Numbered from the stretch's first letter, positions 8,078 to 16,183 are shown. The stretch is DNA of 64,000 nt from Chloroflexota bacterium (GCA_019873685.1 JAIOAT010000016.1:1-64000); one strand, 5' to 3'. A program made the numbers and translations. Notes: generated from the letters alone by a model not told the origin.

Positions 8078-9301
8078 CTAATCCCTGTATGAACGGAGTA
8101 CAACCATCATGGTCACCGCCCCCAGCAGGGTTAGCACCAGGGTGTAGGCGAAGCCGACCGATGGCGAAAATGCTGACCACAGCAGACCAACAACCAGACT
8201 GGAGACAAAATCGCCGATGCCATTGACGGTTGCCAGGACACCAAACCCCGTGCTCCGGACCTGTTCCGGCACCAGATCGGCGGCGATTGCGCGTTCCAGC
8301 GACTGTTGCGAAGCATAGACCGTCCCTGCCAGCGCAAAGGCCAGCGCCAGCGTTGCCACGGAAGGTATCTCCACAATCAGCAAGAGGTTGTACAGGGCAG
8401 CCAGCAGATAGGCGCCAATCAACAACCAGCGTTTGCCGATGCGGTCGGCCAGCGCACCGACCGGGTACGCGCCTGCCATGTAGAGAACATTGTGGAGTGT
8501 GTAAAGCGCGATGGCGGTACTGGCAGCCCCCTCCGGGCCGAGCGTGCCGGTCAGGACTTGCGTTGCACGGAGGATCAGGAGCGTGTTGGCGTAATCGCCG
8601 ATTCCGAAAAGAAAAATCCCCACCAGGTAGCGCCGGAAGGATGGCGGCAGTCTCCTCAACGACCCGCGTAGCGTGAGCGTGGCGCTGGTTCCACGGTCTC
8701 TTTCCCTGACCAACACCAGGATGGAGATAGCCGCCAGGATACCCGGAATAGCCGCCAGCCAGAAGATCCAGCGGTAGGCGTCAACAGCTGGCATGGTGCG
8801 CCCGAACACCGCGACCAGGGCGAGCGCCATAAGCGGCCCGCAAACAGCGCCAAGCGTGTCTGCCGCCTCATCGAAACCAAAGGCGCGTCCCCGCGCTTCC
8901 GCCGGAACTACATCAGCCAGCATGGCGTCATGAAGCGGGGAGCGGAATCCCCGCCCGGCCCAGCCCACCGCACGCGCGACCAGCACAGCGGGCCACGCAT
9001 CCGCCAGAGCGTACAAACCCGTGGTCAGGCCGGTCACCAGGTAGCCCAGCGCTGCCCAGCGTCTGCGGCGGCGAACCCGATCCCCCAGCCAGCCGCCGAA
9101 CAACTTGGCAAAGCTCGACAGGCCATCCGAGACAGCCTCAATCGCGCCCAGTGCAGCCGCTGGTGCGCCGATCGCTGCCAGGAATGGCGGCAGGATCGCC
9201 GACCCGGCCTCATGGCCAAAGTCCGAGAAGAAACGGTTGAGGGCTAATCCGATGACATCGCGACTGATCCATGATGAGTGGTTACTGGTCTGGTTGCTCA
9301 T
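8078..9301 (-). CDS. MFS transporter, DHA1-like drug/metabolite exporter
   Basis: The 407-residue protein has about 12 hydrophobic helices. The loop 2-3 signature GGWLGDRVRRRRRWAALGY matches the major facilitator Gx3(D/E)(R/K)xGx(R/K)(R/K) pattern, and a second copy, ADRIGKRWLLIGAY, marks the C-terminal half. Substrate cannot be read from sequence. ATG 9301 (MSNQTSN) was chosen over 9325 because the upstream reading frame (uORF 9298-9456) ends in an ATGA overlap exactly at this codon. The long leader with an intrinsic terminator indicates attenuation control, which is known for several efflux-pump genes. Confidence 0.85.
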   Translation of the reverse strand: MSNQTSNHSSWISRDVIGLALNRFFSDFGHEAGSAILPPFLAAIGAPAAALGAIEAVSDGLSSFAKLFGGWLGDRVRRRRRWAALGYLVTGLTTGLYALADAWPAVLVARAVGWAGRGFRSPLHDAMLADVVPAEARGRAFGFDEAADTLGAVCGPLMALALVAVFGRTMPAVDAYRWIFWLAAIPGILAAISILVLVRERDRGTSATLTLRGSLRRLPPSFRRYLVGIFLFGIGDYANTLLILRATQVLTGTLGPEGAASTAIALYTLHNVLYMAGAYPVGALADRIGKRWLLIGAYLLAALYNLLLIVEIPSVATLALAFALAGTVYASQQSLERAIAADLVPEQVRSTGFGVLATVNGIGDFVSSLVVGLLWSAFSPSVGFAYTLVLTLLGAVTMMVVLRSYRD

Positions 9302-9456
9302 GGTCTGCCTGCGTGGTAACTCCATGTCCAGTGCAATAAAAAGCCTCTACCATCATGCTTCGCGCACGGGTAGAGGCTATCAGTCCACAGAGGGCAATTT
9401 CGCCAGTCAGCGCCGGCGCCAGCGAGCCTCATCGCTGCCTGATTATCAGGTTGCAT
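9298..9456 (-). CDS. Leader ORF (uORF) upstream of the MFS transporter, 52 codons
   Basis: Opens with ATG at 9456 (MQPDNQAAMRLAG...) and ends with TGA at 9298-9300, sharing ATGA with the MFS start at 9301, so a ribosome finishing it would be positioned to start the transporter. The terminator hairpin at 9333-9378 lies within its 3' half. The -10 lies only 3-4 bases before this ATG, so translation would be leaderless or would start at the internal ATG at 9432 (M9). The peptide resembles nothing I recognise and is rich in Trp, Cys and His near its end. The regulatory role is inferred. Confidence 0.5.
   Translation of the reverse strand: MQPDNQAAMRLAGAGADWRNCPLWTDSLYPCAKHDGRGFLLHWTWSYHAGRP
9333..9378 (-). 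terminator. Intrinsic terminator inside the MFS leader (candidate attenuator)
   Basis: On the minus strand AGCCTCTACC, a 17-base loop, then GGTAGAGGCT (perfect 10-bp stem) followed by TTTTTATT. It lies 32 bases upstream of the MFS start, within the uORF. The sequence GAGGCT at 9425-9430 (minus) can pair with the AGCCTC of the first arm, giving a possible anti-terminator. Confidence 0.75.
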
Positions 9457-9459
9457 CCT

Positions 9460-9488
9460 ATTGTTACGCTTTTGCCCCGGCGTGTCAA
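9460..9488 (-). promoter_or_regulatory. Promoter of the MFS leader
   Basis: Perfect TTGACA (9483-9488), a 17-base spacer and AACAAT (9460-9465) on the minus strand, directly before the uORF ATG at 9456. Confidence 0.65.
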
Positions 9489-9634
9489 AAAAGCGCGGGA
9501 GGAGGGCGTACAAACTACTTGCATCTGGCAGGGCGGCTGAAGGGCCGTGATAGGATGCGCTTCGTACGGGTCTTATTGACGCCTCCATGATTGCCGCCTG
9601 CCGATCCGCGATCTGCGATCATCCCGGAATCTGG

Positions 9635-9640
9635 TACAAT
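9635..9640 (+). promoter_or_regulatory. Extended -10 of the S10 peptidase gene
   Basis: TGGTACAATC, an extended -10 (TGn then TACAAT), 79 bases before the ATG at 9720. The rest of 9489-9719 holds no other gene I can support. Confidence 0.55.
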
Positions 9641-9719
9641 CGCCAGCGCTCATCTGTTACAACCAGCGTTGTACCAGCGCTGCCTGCCCTGAATTTGCCC
9701 GCTGCCGGAGGGGCAACCC

Positions 9720-11216
9720 ATGACCGAAGAGAACCCGAGAGTTGAACAACCCGAACAGAAGAAAGACGATACGCCGGAGAAGAAGCCCACCCCACCGGAA
9801 CCCGCGCCGGTTGAGACGCGCCATACCGTGGCTGTAGACGGGCGCACGCTCTCCTATACCGTCACCACCGGGCGGCTGCCGCTGACCAACGAGGAAAAGG
9901 GCGAAGTCGAAGCGCATGTGTTCTTTGTAGCCTATACGCTGGACCGCCCGGAAGGTGCGCCGGCCGGCGCCCGCCCGCTGACGTTTGTGTTCAATGGCGG
10001 CCCCGGATCGTCGTCGGTGTGGCTGCACCTGGGCGCAGTCGGGCCGCGCCGTGTCCTGATGCAGGATGAAGGCTGGATGCCCGCGCCGCCTTACCGGCTG
10101 GTGGATAACCCGCATACCTGGCTGGACCTGACTGACCTGGTGTTCATCGATCCGGTCGGGACGGGTTTCAGCCGCGCCGTCAAACCGGAATTGAACAAGC
10201 AGTACTGGAGTTTGCACGGTGACCTGCAGGCGGTCGGCGAATTCATCCGCCTGTACCTGACCCGCTACGGTCGCTGGGCGTCGCCCCTCTTCCTGGCCGG
10301 GGAAAGCTACGGCACCACCCGCGCGGCGGGGCTGGCCGGTCATCTGGTCGACCGGGGCATCGCCTTCAACGGTATTGTGCTGATCTCCACCACGCTCAAC
10401 TTCCAGACGCTGGAGTTCGAGCAGGGCAATGACCTGCCCTATGCGCTCTTCCTGCCCACCTATACGGCGACCGCCTGGTACCACCGCAAGCTGCCCGCTG
10501 ACCTGCAGGAAAAACCGCTGCGCGCCGTGCTGGATGAGGTGGAAGCCTGGGCCGGCTCGGAGTACCTGATCGTCCTGGCGAAAGGCGACCGGCTGGCTGA
10601 AAGCGAGCGCCAGGCCGTGATCAGGAAGCTGGCCCGTTACACCGGCCTGGAGCCGCGTTACATCGAGGGCACGCGGTTGCGCATTGAGATCATGCGCTTC
10701 TGCAAGGAGCTGTTGCGGGATGAAGGGCGCACGGTTGGCCGCCTGGATTCGCGCTTCAGGGGTCTGGACGCCCTGGCTGTGACCGAACGCCCGGAGTTTG
10801 ACCCCTCATACACCGCCATTGTGCCGCCCTACACGGCCATGCTCAACGACTACGTGCGCCGCGAACTGGGCTACGAAACCGACCTGGAATACCAGACGCT
10901 CAGCTTCAAAGTGAACGCTGAATGGCAGTGGGATCAGGGCAAGTATGCCGATACCAGTGAGGCGCTGCGCGGCGCGCTGGCCCGCAACCCGTATATGAAG
11001 GTCTTTGTGGCTGCCGGGTACTATGACTTGGCGACGCCCTACACGGCGACCTACTACACCCTCAGCCACATGAATCTGGCCCCGGAACAGCGGGCCAACA
11101 TCCAGACGGCGGAATACGAGGCTGGGCATATGCTCTACCTGGACCTCAAGTCGCTGGCCCGGCTCAAGACGGACGTGGCCGGGTTCATTGCCGGGGCGCT
11201 GATCGGCCAGGGATAA
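9720..11216 (+). CDS. S10 family serine carboxypeptidase-like peptidase
   Basis: The 498-residue protein has the oxyanion-hole motif FNGGPGSSSVW (about residue 90), the nucleophile elbow GESYGTTRAAG (about residue 196) and a late AGYYDLATPYTATYY / YEAGHMLYLD block carrying the catalytic Asp and His. All three parts of the serine carboxypeptidase triad are therefore in place. Bacterial members are poorly studied and cleave C-terminal residues in the eukaryotic family. The first 35 residues are charged and Pro-rich with no signal peptide, so a cytoplasmic location is likely. It is transcribed from its own promoter, and a GC hairpin follows the stop. Confidence 0.87.
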   Translation: MTEENPRVEQPEQKKDDTPEKKPTPPEPAPVETRHTVAVDGRTLSYTVTTGRLPLTNEEKGEVEAHVFFVAYTLDRPEGAPAGARPLTFVFNGGPGSSSVWLHLGAVGPRRVLMQDEGWMPAPPYRLVDNPHTWLDLTDLVFIDPVGTGFSRAVKPELNKQYWSLHGDLQAVGEFIRLYLTRYGRWASPLFLAGESYGTTRAAGLAGHLVDRGIAFNGIVLISTTLNFQTLEFEQGNDLPYALFLPTYTATAWYHRKLPADLQEKPLRAVLDEVEAWAGSEYLIVLAKGDRLAESERQAVIRKLARYTGLEPRYIEGTRLRIEIMRFCKELLRDEGRTVGRLDSRFRGLDALAVTERPEFDPSYTAIVPPYTAMLNDYVRRELGYETDLEYQTLSFKVNAEWQWDQGKYADTSEALRGALARNPYMKVFVAAGYYDLATPYTATYYTLSHMNLAPEQRANIQTAEYEAGHMLYLDLKSLARLKTDVAGFIAGALIGQG

Positions 11217-11224
11217 GCGGATGA

Positions 11225-11248
11225 GGGGCGCGGCGCATGCTGCGCCCC
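11225..11248 (+). terminator. Hairpin after the S10 peptidase
   Basis: GGGGCGC and GCGCCCC form a 7-bp GC stem starting 9 bases after the stop. There is no U-tract, so it may stabilise the 3' end rather than terminate. Confidence 0.35.
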
Positions 11249-11310
11249 TGTGCTACTGCAGATCGCTGGCAGGCCCGGCCTGCGCCCGATCCGGACGTCA
11301 TTTCATTCGC

Positions 11311-11330
11311 TAGCACAAACGTGCTATACT
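11311..11330 (+). promoter_or_regulatory. radA promoter -10 overlapped by a TAGCAC-N4-GTGCTA palindrome
   Basis: TGCTATACT (-10 at 11325-11330) carries a TGn extension. TAGCAC (11311-11316) and GTGCTA (11321-11326) form a perfect 6-bp inverted repeat with a 4-base centre overlapping the -10. The geometry resembles LexA-type operators (half-sites separated by 4 bases), which would suit a recombination gene, but the half-site is not the Bacillus consensus. Confidence 0.55.
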
Positions 11331-11367
11331 ACCTCCTGAATGGCTTCCAGCAGGGAGGGAGGGGCCT

Positions 11368-12741
11368 GTGGCCAAGACGCGCACCAAGTACGTTTGCCAG
11401 GAATGCGGGCGCGAGTCCCCGCGCTATATGGGCCGCTGCCCGGCCTGCGGCGAGTTCAACACCATGGTCGAGGTGGTGGAAGCGCCGCCTGCCAAAGGCG
11501 TCAGCCCGCGCCCGGCAGGCGCGCCGCAATCCCGCCCGCAGAAGCTGCGCGAGATCAGCGGCGACGCCGGCGTGCGCCTGCCGCTGCCTATCGCTGAGTT
11601 CTCCCGTGTGCTGGGCGGCGGGATCGTCCCCGGCAGCATTGTCCTGATCGGCGGCGACCCCGGCATCGGCAAGAGCACGTTGCTGCTGGAGGCGGCGGCG
11701 AAGCTGGCCGATACCAGCGGGCCGGTGCTTTACGTTTCCGGCGAAGAATCGGCCCACCAGATCAAGATGCGCGCCGAACGGCTGAACCTGCATCCGGAGG
11801 AGTTGTACGTCGTCACGGAAACCAGCCTGGGGATGATCTTTGAGCATGTGGCCCGCTACCAGCCGCAAATCCTGATTGTCGACTCGATCCAGACCACCTT
11901 CACCGAGGAGGTGGCTTCCACCGCCGGGAGCGTCACCCAGGTGCGGGAGTGCGCCAACCGCCTGCGCGAGCTGGCCAAGAGCAGCGGCATGGCCGTTTTC
12001 ATTGTCGGGCACGTGACCAAAGAGGGCACGATCGCCGGGCCGCGTGTCCTGGAGCACATCGTCGACACGGTGCTTTACCTGGAGGGCGACCCCTTCCAGA
12101 CCTACCGCCTGCTGCGCAGCGTCAAGAACCGCTTTGGCGCGACGAGCGAGGTGGGCGTCTTTGAGATGCGCGGCAGCGGGCTGGTAGAAGTGCCCAACCC
12201 GTCGGAGGCATTCCTGGCGGAGCGGGTGGTCAACGCGCCGGGCAGCGCCATCGCGGTCACGCTGGAAGGGACGCGCCCGCTGCTGGTGGAGGTGCAGGCG
12301 CTGTGCAGCCCGACCTCCTTCGGCTACGCCCGGCGTACCGCCAACGGCATCGACTACAACCGCCTGCTGCTGATCACCGCTGTGCTGACGCGGCGAATGG
12401 GCTTCAAGCTGGCCGAACAGGATGTCTTCGTCAACGTGATTGGCGGCCTGAAGATCGACGAGCCGGCGGCAGATCTGGCCGTAGCGGTCGCCCTGGCCTC
12501 CAGTTACCTGGACCGCCCGGTGCCCGCTGACCTGGCCATCGTCGGCGAGATCGGCCTCAGCGGGGAGTTGCGGGCGGTGAGCCAGCTCCCGATCCGCCTG
12601 AACGAAGCGGCCAAGCTGGGCTTCCGGCGCATCCTGGTGCCCCGCGCCCGGCGCAAGGACGATCTGGCGGTCAAGGGGCTGGAAGTGATCCCGGTGCGCA
12701 GCATCGCGGAAGCCTTCCGCGTGGCTGTGCCGGAGCAGTGA
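11368..12741 (+). CDS. radA: DNA repair protein RadA (Sms)
   Basis: The 457-residue protein has every RadA hallmark: a C4 zinc finger at the N-terminus (CQECGRESPRYMGRCPAC), the Walker A GGDPGIGKSTLL, Walker B-like ILIVDSIQ, the RadA-specific KNRFG motif, and a C-terminal Lon-like domain (DLAVAVALASSYLDRP, GEIGLSGELR). RadA is a RecA-like, hexameric branch-migration helicase for recombination intermediates. The start is GTG 11368, preceded by GGGAGGGAGGGG. The palindrome over the promoter suggests damage-linked control. Confidence 0.97.
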   Translation: MAKTRTKYVCQECGRESPRYMGRCPACGEFNTMVEVVEAPPAKGVSPRPAGAPQSRPQKLREISGDAGVRLPLPIAEFSRVLGGGIVPGSIVLIGGDPGIGKSTLLLEAAAKLADTSGPVLYVSGEESAHQIKMRAERLNLHPEELYVVTETSLGMIFEHVARYQPQILIVDSIQTTFTEEVASTAGSVTQVRECANRLRELAKSSGMAVFIVGHVTKEGTIAGPRVLEHIVDTVLYLEGDPFQTYRLLRSVKNRFGATSEVGVFEMRGSGLVEVPNPSEAFLAERVVNAPGSAIAVTLEGTRPLLVEVQALCSPTSFGYARRTANGIDYNRLLLITAVLTRRMGFKLAEQDVFVNVIGGLKIDEPAADLAVAVALASSYLDRPVPADLAIVGEIGLSGELRAVSQLPIRLNEAAKLGFRRILVPRARRKDDLAVKGLEVIPVRSIAEAFRVAVPEQ

Positions 12742-12827
12742 CGGGCGACGGGCGCCCCCACTTGACGAATCCTGCCGGATGGCCTACAGTCGCGGGCAGG
12801 CAGGATTCCCCCCAGGAGGCATCAGGC

Positions 12828-14243
12828 ATGGCGATCAACTACGCCAAGTTCGGGCTGGACGCCAACCAGCCGCTGGATTCCTCTGGCAACATTGCGCGTC
12901 GCCTGCAGAACCCCGACCTGCTGGCCGCTTCCGGCGCGCACTGGCTGCGCCTCAACTTCGTGCTGCCCAACCTCAGTTACCTGGACCGCTACGACCGCAT
13001 CGTTGATGGTTTCCGCAGCCGGGGAATGAAGATCTACGCCACTGTCGGCCATGACGCCTGCCGCGACTTCTGGCTTGGCGATACCCTGCGCGACCCCAAC
13101 CATCCCAACGCCGCCGCCTGGATTCAGGCCTACGCCGCCCGCTTCCGGGCCATCGTCGACCGCTACCGGGGCAAGATCTTCGTCTACGAGGCGCTCAACG
13201 AGCCGAACGGCTGGCATGGCGGCGACCGCGCTCTGGTTCATCCGCGCTGGTTCGTGGCCATGATGAACACGCTCTACCAGACTCTCAAGCCCCGCGAACG
13301 CGGCATCCGCCTGATCAGCGCCCCGCTGGAAGCGACATGGATCAACGGCAATGAGGCCGCCCGCTACCTGAACACCGTCTACCAGGTCGGCAACTGGGCG
13401 CCCGGTGAAGTCCCCTGGGACGGCGTCGGCTACCACCTCTACATCGGGGAAGACCCCGCCTCGCCGACCGGCACCGACGGCTCGATCAACCCGGAGGACA
13501 TCCGCGCCACCTACCGTTCCTACATGGACCGTATGTGGGCGGTGATGCACGCCCACGACCCCGGCACCAAGCACCTGATCTTCGTCTCGGAATTCGGCTG
13601 GTCATCCGACCTGGGGGAGGATTACCAGGCCCGCCAGAACACGCTGGGCATGTCCCTGCTGGCCGCCGATGACCGGGTGGCGCTGGCTTCGCTGTTCTGC
13701 GCGGAGGACTTCGGCAAGAAGTACGGCCTGTTTGTGGAAGGGCTGGGCCGTCCCAAGCAGGCCTTCCACAAGTTCCAGGAACTGATGCGCGCCCACGCCC
13801 CGCAGCGCAGCGCCCAGGTTGACCTCAAGGCGCTGGAAGGGCCGGTTAACGTCCCGGTGGAAGGCGCGCCCAAAGGCCCCAGCTGGCCGTGGTCGGTCGG
13901 GCCGGGGCTGATGAAGCACCCGGTGCAGCGGCGGGTGGTGATCCTGCTGCCGCCTTTTGACGATGGTCGCTGGGGGCGGGCGGTGCTGGACGCCGGCTAC
14001 TACGGCCAGGGCGGGGTGACGATCACCTGGAGTCCGGGCGAGGCCGGGCTGACCATCGCCGGGGAGACGCGGCTGGTGCTGGTGGTCAACCCGCTGGAAT
14101 GGGGCACGCCGGATGGCTCGATGGTGCCCTGGTTCCGGGCCAACACGCCGGGCGTGAAAGTGCGAGAGGAGACCTTCGCCTCCCCCAAAGCCCTGACCGA
14201 TTGGCTGAAGGCCAACCCCGATCCCTTCGCCGGGATGCAATAG
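12828..14243 (+). CDS. Clan GH-A-like TIM-barrel glycosidase-type protein
   Basis: ATG 12828 (MAINYAKFG) has AGGAGG 9 bases upstream; the track start at 12738 overlaps radA and is rejected. The 471-residue protein has YEALNEPNGWHGG (about residue 120), the NEP motif holding the acid/base Glu of clan GH-A, and FVSEFGWSSD (about residue 255), where the nucleophile Glu sits at the end of strand 7. This layout fits GH5/GH39/GH42-type retaining glycosidases. A C-terminal segment of about 130 residues is not recognised. There is no signal peptide. The substrate is unknown, and a non-hydrolytic relative cannot be excluded. Confidence 0.65.
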   Translation: MAINYAKFGLDANQPLDSSGNIARRLQNPDLLAASGAHWLRLNFVLPNLSYLDRYDRIVDGFRSRGMKIYATVGHDACRDFWLGDTLRDPNHPNAAAWIQAYAARFRAIVDRYRGKIFVYEALNEPNGWHGGDRALVHPRWFVAMMNTLYQTLKPRERGIRLISAPLEATWINGNEAARYLNTVYQVGNWAPGEVPWDGVGYHLYIGEDPASPTGTDGSINPEDIRATYRSYMDRMWAVMHAHDPGTKHLIFVSEFGWSSDLGEDYQARQNTLGMSLLAADDRVALASLFCAEDFGKKYGLFVEGLGRPKQAFHKFQELMRAHAPQRSAQVDLKALEGPVNVPVEGAPKGPSWPWSVGPGLMKHPVQRRVVILLPPFDDGRWGRAVLDAGYYGQGGVTITWSPGEAGLTIAGETRLVLVVNPLEWGTPDGSMVPWFRANTPGVKVREETFASPKALTDWLKANPDPFAGMQ

Positions 14244-14308
14244 GGGTTAGCGCGTGGCAGCTTCTATTGGACGGTCAACTTGGAATCTCCTCCAATGGAT
14301 ACTGTTGT

Positions 14309-14791
14309 CTACTTCAAGTACTCTAGATAGAAGGAAACTATTCCTAAAATAGATGCTAATAGGCCTATACCCTGAATAACGAGCCAAACAATTGTTCCAC
14401 ATCCCCCTAGATTAATATCACCTAGGCCATTACTTGCCATACGTAGAACAAGTACGAGAAAGAGGCCGGGTAAAGAAGCGAGTCCAAGGGCAACAAGACC
14501 AGCTAGAAACATAGCATTTGTAACAGAGACACCCGAAAGTACCGTAGAAGGCACACCTTCCGCTATACTTAGACTCCCGATCACGGAGATGAGCCAAAAC
14601 GGCTCGGCTGAAGCGGAGTAGATATCGTAAAGTAGGGCTGCAGTTAGAATAGAAGCAAGGAATAACCAACCTATGATAATTGAAGTCAGCAAGCCGGGTC
14701 CTACAACGGACATCATTCTTCTTAACATCGCAATGAGAAAAAACAGTACACCCACAGCAATAAACCATATCACGACAGTAAAAGTTGCCAT
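14309..14791 (-). CDS. Small AT-rich multi-pass membrane protein of unknown function
   Basis: 160 residues with about four hydrophobic helices (near residues 3-24, 34-55, 88-115 and 132-156). The start has an excellent ribosome-binding site, GGAGGATAAT directly before ATG. I recognise no family. Base and codon use differ sharply from the surroundings: frequent AT-ending codons and long AT-rich runs from about 14260 to 14870, in an otherwise strongly GC-rich chromosome. This points to recent acquisition. It is a single gene between the convergent clan-A glycosidase-like gene and the yceI gene, with no transposase or integrase nearby. Confidence 0.7.
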   Translation of the reverse strand: MATFTVVIWFIAVGVLFFLIAMLRRMMSVVGPGLLTSIIIGWLFLASILTAALLYDIYSASAEPFWLISVIGSLSIAEGVPSTVLSGVSVTNAMFLAGLVALGLASLPGLFLVLVLRMASNGLGDINLGGCGTIVWLVIQGIGLLASILGIVSFYLEYLK

Positions 14792-14875
14792 ATTATCCTC
14801 CGTATCATCGTATTATTGTCTCGCTAGAATTGCTCCCTGTTCACGTTATCATGGTAGAGATTATAGAAGAAACAG

Positions 14876-14905
14876 AACGGGCGCGGCCAGCCAGCCGCGC
14901 CCGTT
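14876..14905 (-). terminator. Terminator of the yceI gene
   Basis: AACGGGCGCGGC and GCCGCGCCCGTT form a perfect 12-bp stem with a 6-base loop. On the minus strand it is followed by CTGTTTCTTCT. It lies 37 bases beyond the YceI stop. Confidence 0.75.
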
Positions 14906-14941
14906 TGGGTGAACAGGGGGGAAGAATCCCGGAGGCAGACT

Positions 14942-15484
14942 CTAGGCCACCGCCTGCTTCTCCGGCACCTCGACGAGTTCCAGATCAACATCGACTGTGA
15001 TTTCCTCGCCGACCAGCACGCCGCCAGTCTCCAGAGCCTGGTTCCAGGTCAGGCCCCAGTCTTTGCGGTTGATCGTCGTCTGCCCGCTGAAGCCCAGGCT
15101 GACCGTCCCCCAGGGGCTTCTCGCCTTGCCCACAAACGCCACATCCAACGCCACCGGGCGGGTCACGTCGCGGATGGTCAGGTCGCCGTAGAGGCGGGCG
15201 GTATGCTCGCCGGTGCGCTCCACGCGGGTGCTCTGGAAGGTCAGGTACGGGTACTGCGCCGCGTTGAGGAAGTCAGGCGACTTGAGGTGATTGTCGCGGT
15301 CCGCGTTGCGGGTGTTGATGCTGGCCGCCTCGATCTGCACGGAGATAGTCGTGCGCTCCGGATGTTCCTCATCCAGGTTCACCGTACCGGAGAAACGCTC
15401 AAATTCGCCGCGTACCCTGCTGATCATCATGTGCCGCGCGGAGAACTGAATGTGCGTGTGAACGGGGTCAATCTGCCAGGCCAT
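14942..15484 (-). CDS. YceI family protein (polyisoprenoid-binding lipocalin-like)
   Basis: The 180-residue protein begins MAWQIDPVHTHIQFSARHMM, the canonical YceI opening (Asp-x-x-H-T/S followed by a beta strand). It continues with TVNLDEEHPERTTISVQIEAASINT and DHLKSPDFLNAAQYPYLTFQST, both family hallmarks. YceI proteins are beta-barrel binders of long polyisoprenoids such as quinones. The start is ATG 15484, preceded by GGGAGGATTACCCC; the track start at 15514 is upstream of this site. No signal peptide is present, so it acts in the cytoplasm. It is divergent from an HxlR regulator and is very likely its target. Confidence 0.93.
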   Translation of the reverse strand: MAWQIDPVHTHIQFSARHMMISRVRGEFERFSGTVNLDEEHPERTTISVQIEAASINTRNADRDNHLKSPDFLNAAQYPYLTFQSTRVERTGEHTARLYGDLTIRDVTRPVALDVAFVGKARSPWGTVSLGFSGQTTINRKDWGLTWNQALETGGVLVGEEITVDVDLELVEVPEKQAVA

Positions 15485-15527
15485 GGGGTAATCCTCCCTC
15501 TGTGAGCAATACATCTAACTTTCAAGA

Positions 15528-15578
15528 AGTGACTTCCGATGTGGAAGTAACTATACTAGAGTAACTTACAATTGTCAA
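15528..15578 (-). promoter_or_regulatory. yceI promoter with overlapping HxlR-type operator
   Basis: On the minus strand TTGACA (15573-15578), a 17-base spacer and TATAGT (15550-15555). Three related half-sites overlie it. AGTGACTTCC (15528-15537) and GGAAGTAACT (15543-15552) form an inverted repeat matching at 9 of 10 pairs around GATGT. AAGTAACT (15545-15552) pairs imperfectly with AGTAACTT (15560-15567). Binding would block the -10 and the start site, giving repression. Confidence 0.8.
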
Positions 15579-15702
15579 GTTGCTTTTTTTCTGATAGCAT
15601 TAGAATTCGAGAAGAAGATTCCGTTTGAACGCGCCCGGCTCGGGAGGCCTCTCCCCGATCAGACGCTAGCCGGCCTGGCCGGAGCAAGGCTGCATACTAC
15701 CC

Positions 15703-16041
15703 ATGCGTTACAGCACTCACATTTGCGAGCGTTTCCAGCACGGCGCGGAGATTCTGGGCAAGCGCTGGACGGGCCTGATCGTCATGCTGTTGCTGCCGGG
15801 GCCGCGGCGCTTTGGCGAACTGGCCGCCGAACTGGAAGTCGTCAGCGACCGCGTGATCTCCGAGCGGCTCAAGGAACTGGAACGGGAGGGCATCGTCGAG
15901 CGCCGCGTCTACCCGGAAACGCCGGTGCGCATCGAGTACGCCCTGACGGAGAAAGGGGCGGCGCTGGCCCCGGTCATCAATGCTTTGCAGGCCTGGAGTG
16001 AACGGTGGGTCGATGCTGTCCCACTGACCGAAGGGAAGTAA
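15703..16041 (+). CDS. HxlR-family winged-helix regulator, probably redox-sensing
   Basis: 112 residues, the normal HxlR length. MRYSTHICERFQHGAEILGKRW is the family N-terminus, with the conserved Cys (Cys8) that acts as the thiol or electrophile sensor in YodB/HypR-type members. RFGELAAELEVVSDRVISERLKELEREGIVERRVY is the winged helix with recognition helix and wing. It acts as a dimer. Its gene diverges from yceI with about 218 bases between, containing the operator, so autoregulation and yceI repression are inferred. The ribosome-binding site is weak (AAGG 13 bases upstream). Confidence 0.9.
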   Translation: MRYSTHICERFQHGAEILGKRWTGLIVMLLLPGPRRFGELAAELEVVSDRVISERLKELEREGIVERRVYPETPVRIEYALTEKGAALAPVINALQAWSERWVDAVPLTEGK

Positions 16042-16066
16042 GCCGCTGATCACGGCAACTGATGCA

Positions 16067-16095
16067 CGGAGGGCGCTACAGACGAGCGCCCTCCG
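16067..16095 (+). terminator. Terminator of the hxlR gene
   Basis: CGGAGGGCGCT and AGCGCCCTCCG form a perfect 11-bp stem with a 7-base loop, 26 bases after the stop, followed by CCGATTTCTC. Confidence 0.65.
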
Positions 16096-16183
16096 CCGAT
16101 TTCTCTGGCCGAAACCCGCGTTTGCGCGTAATGTTAGAGGCGAATGGTCCCGCATGGCGCCCCTGAAGCGCCGGGAGGATGGT

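Noticed and set aside
11311-11326. CIRCE (HrcA) operator at radA
   Set aside because: CIRCE needs TTAGCACTC-N9-GAGTGCTAA; here only TAGCAC/GTGCTA with a 4-base centre is present, and radA is not a chaperone gene.
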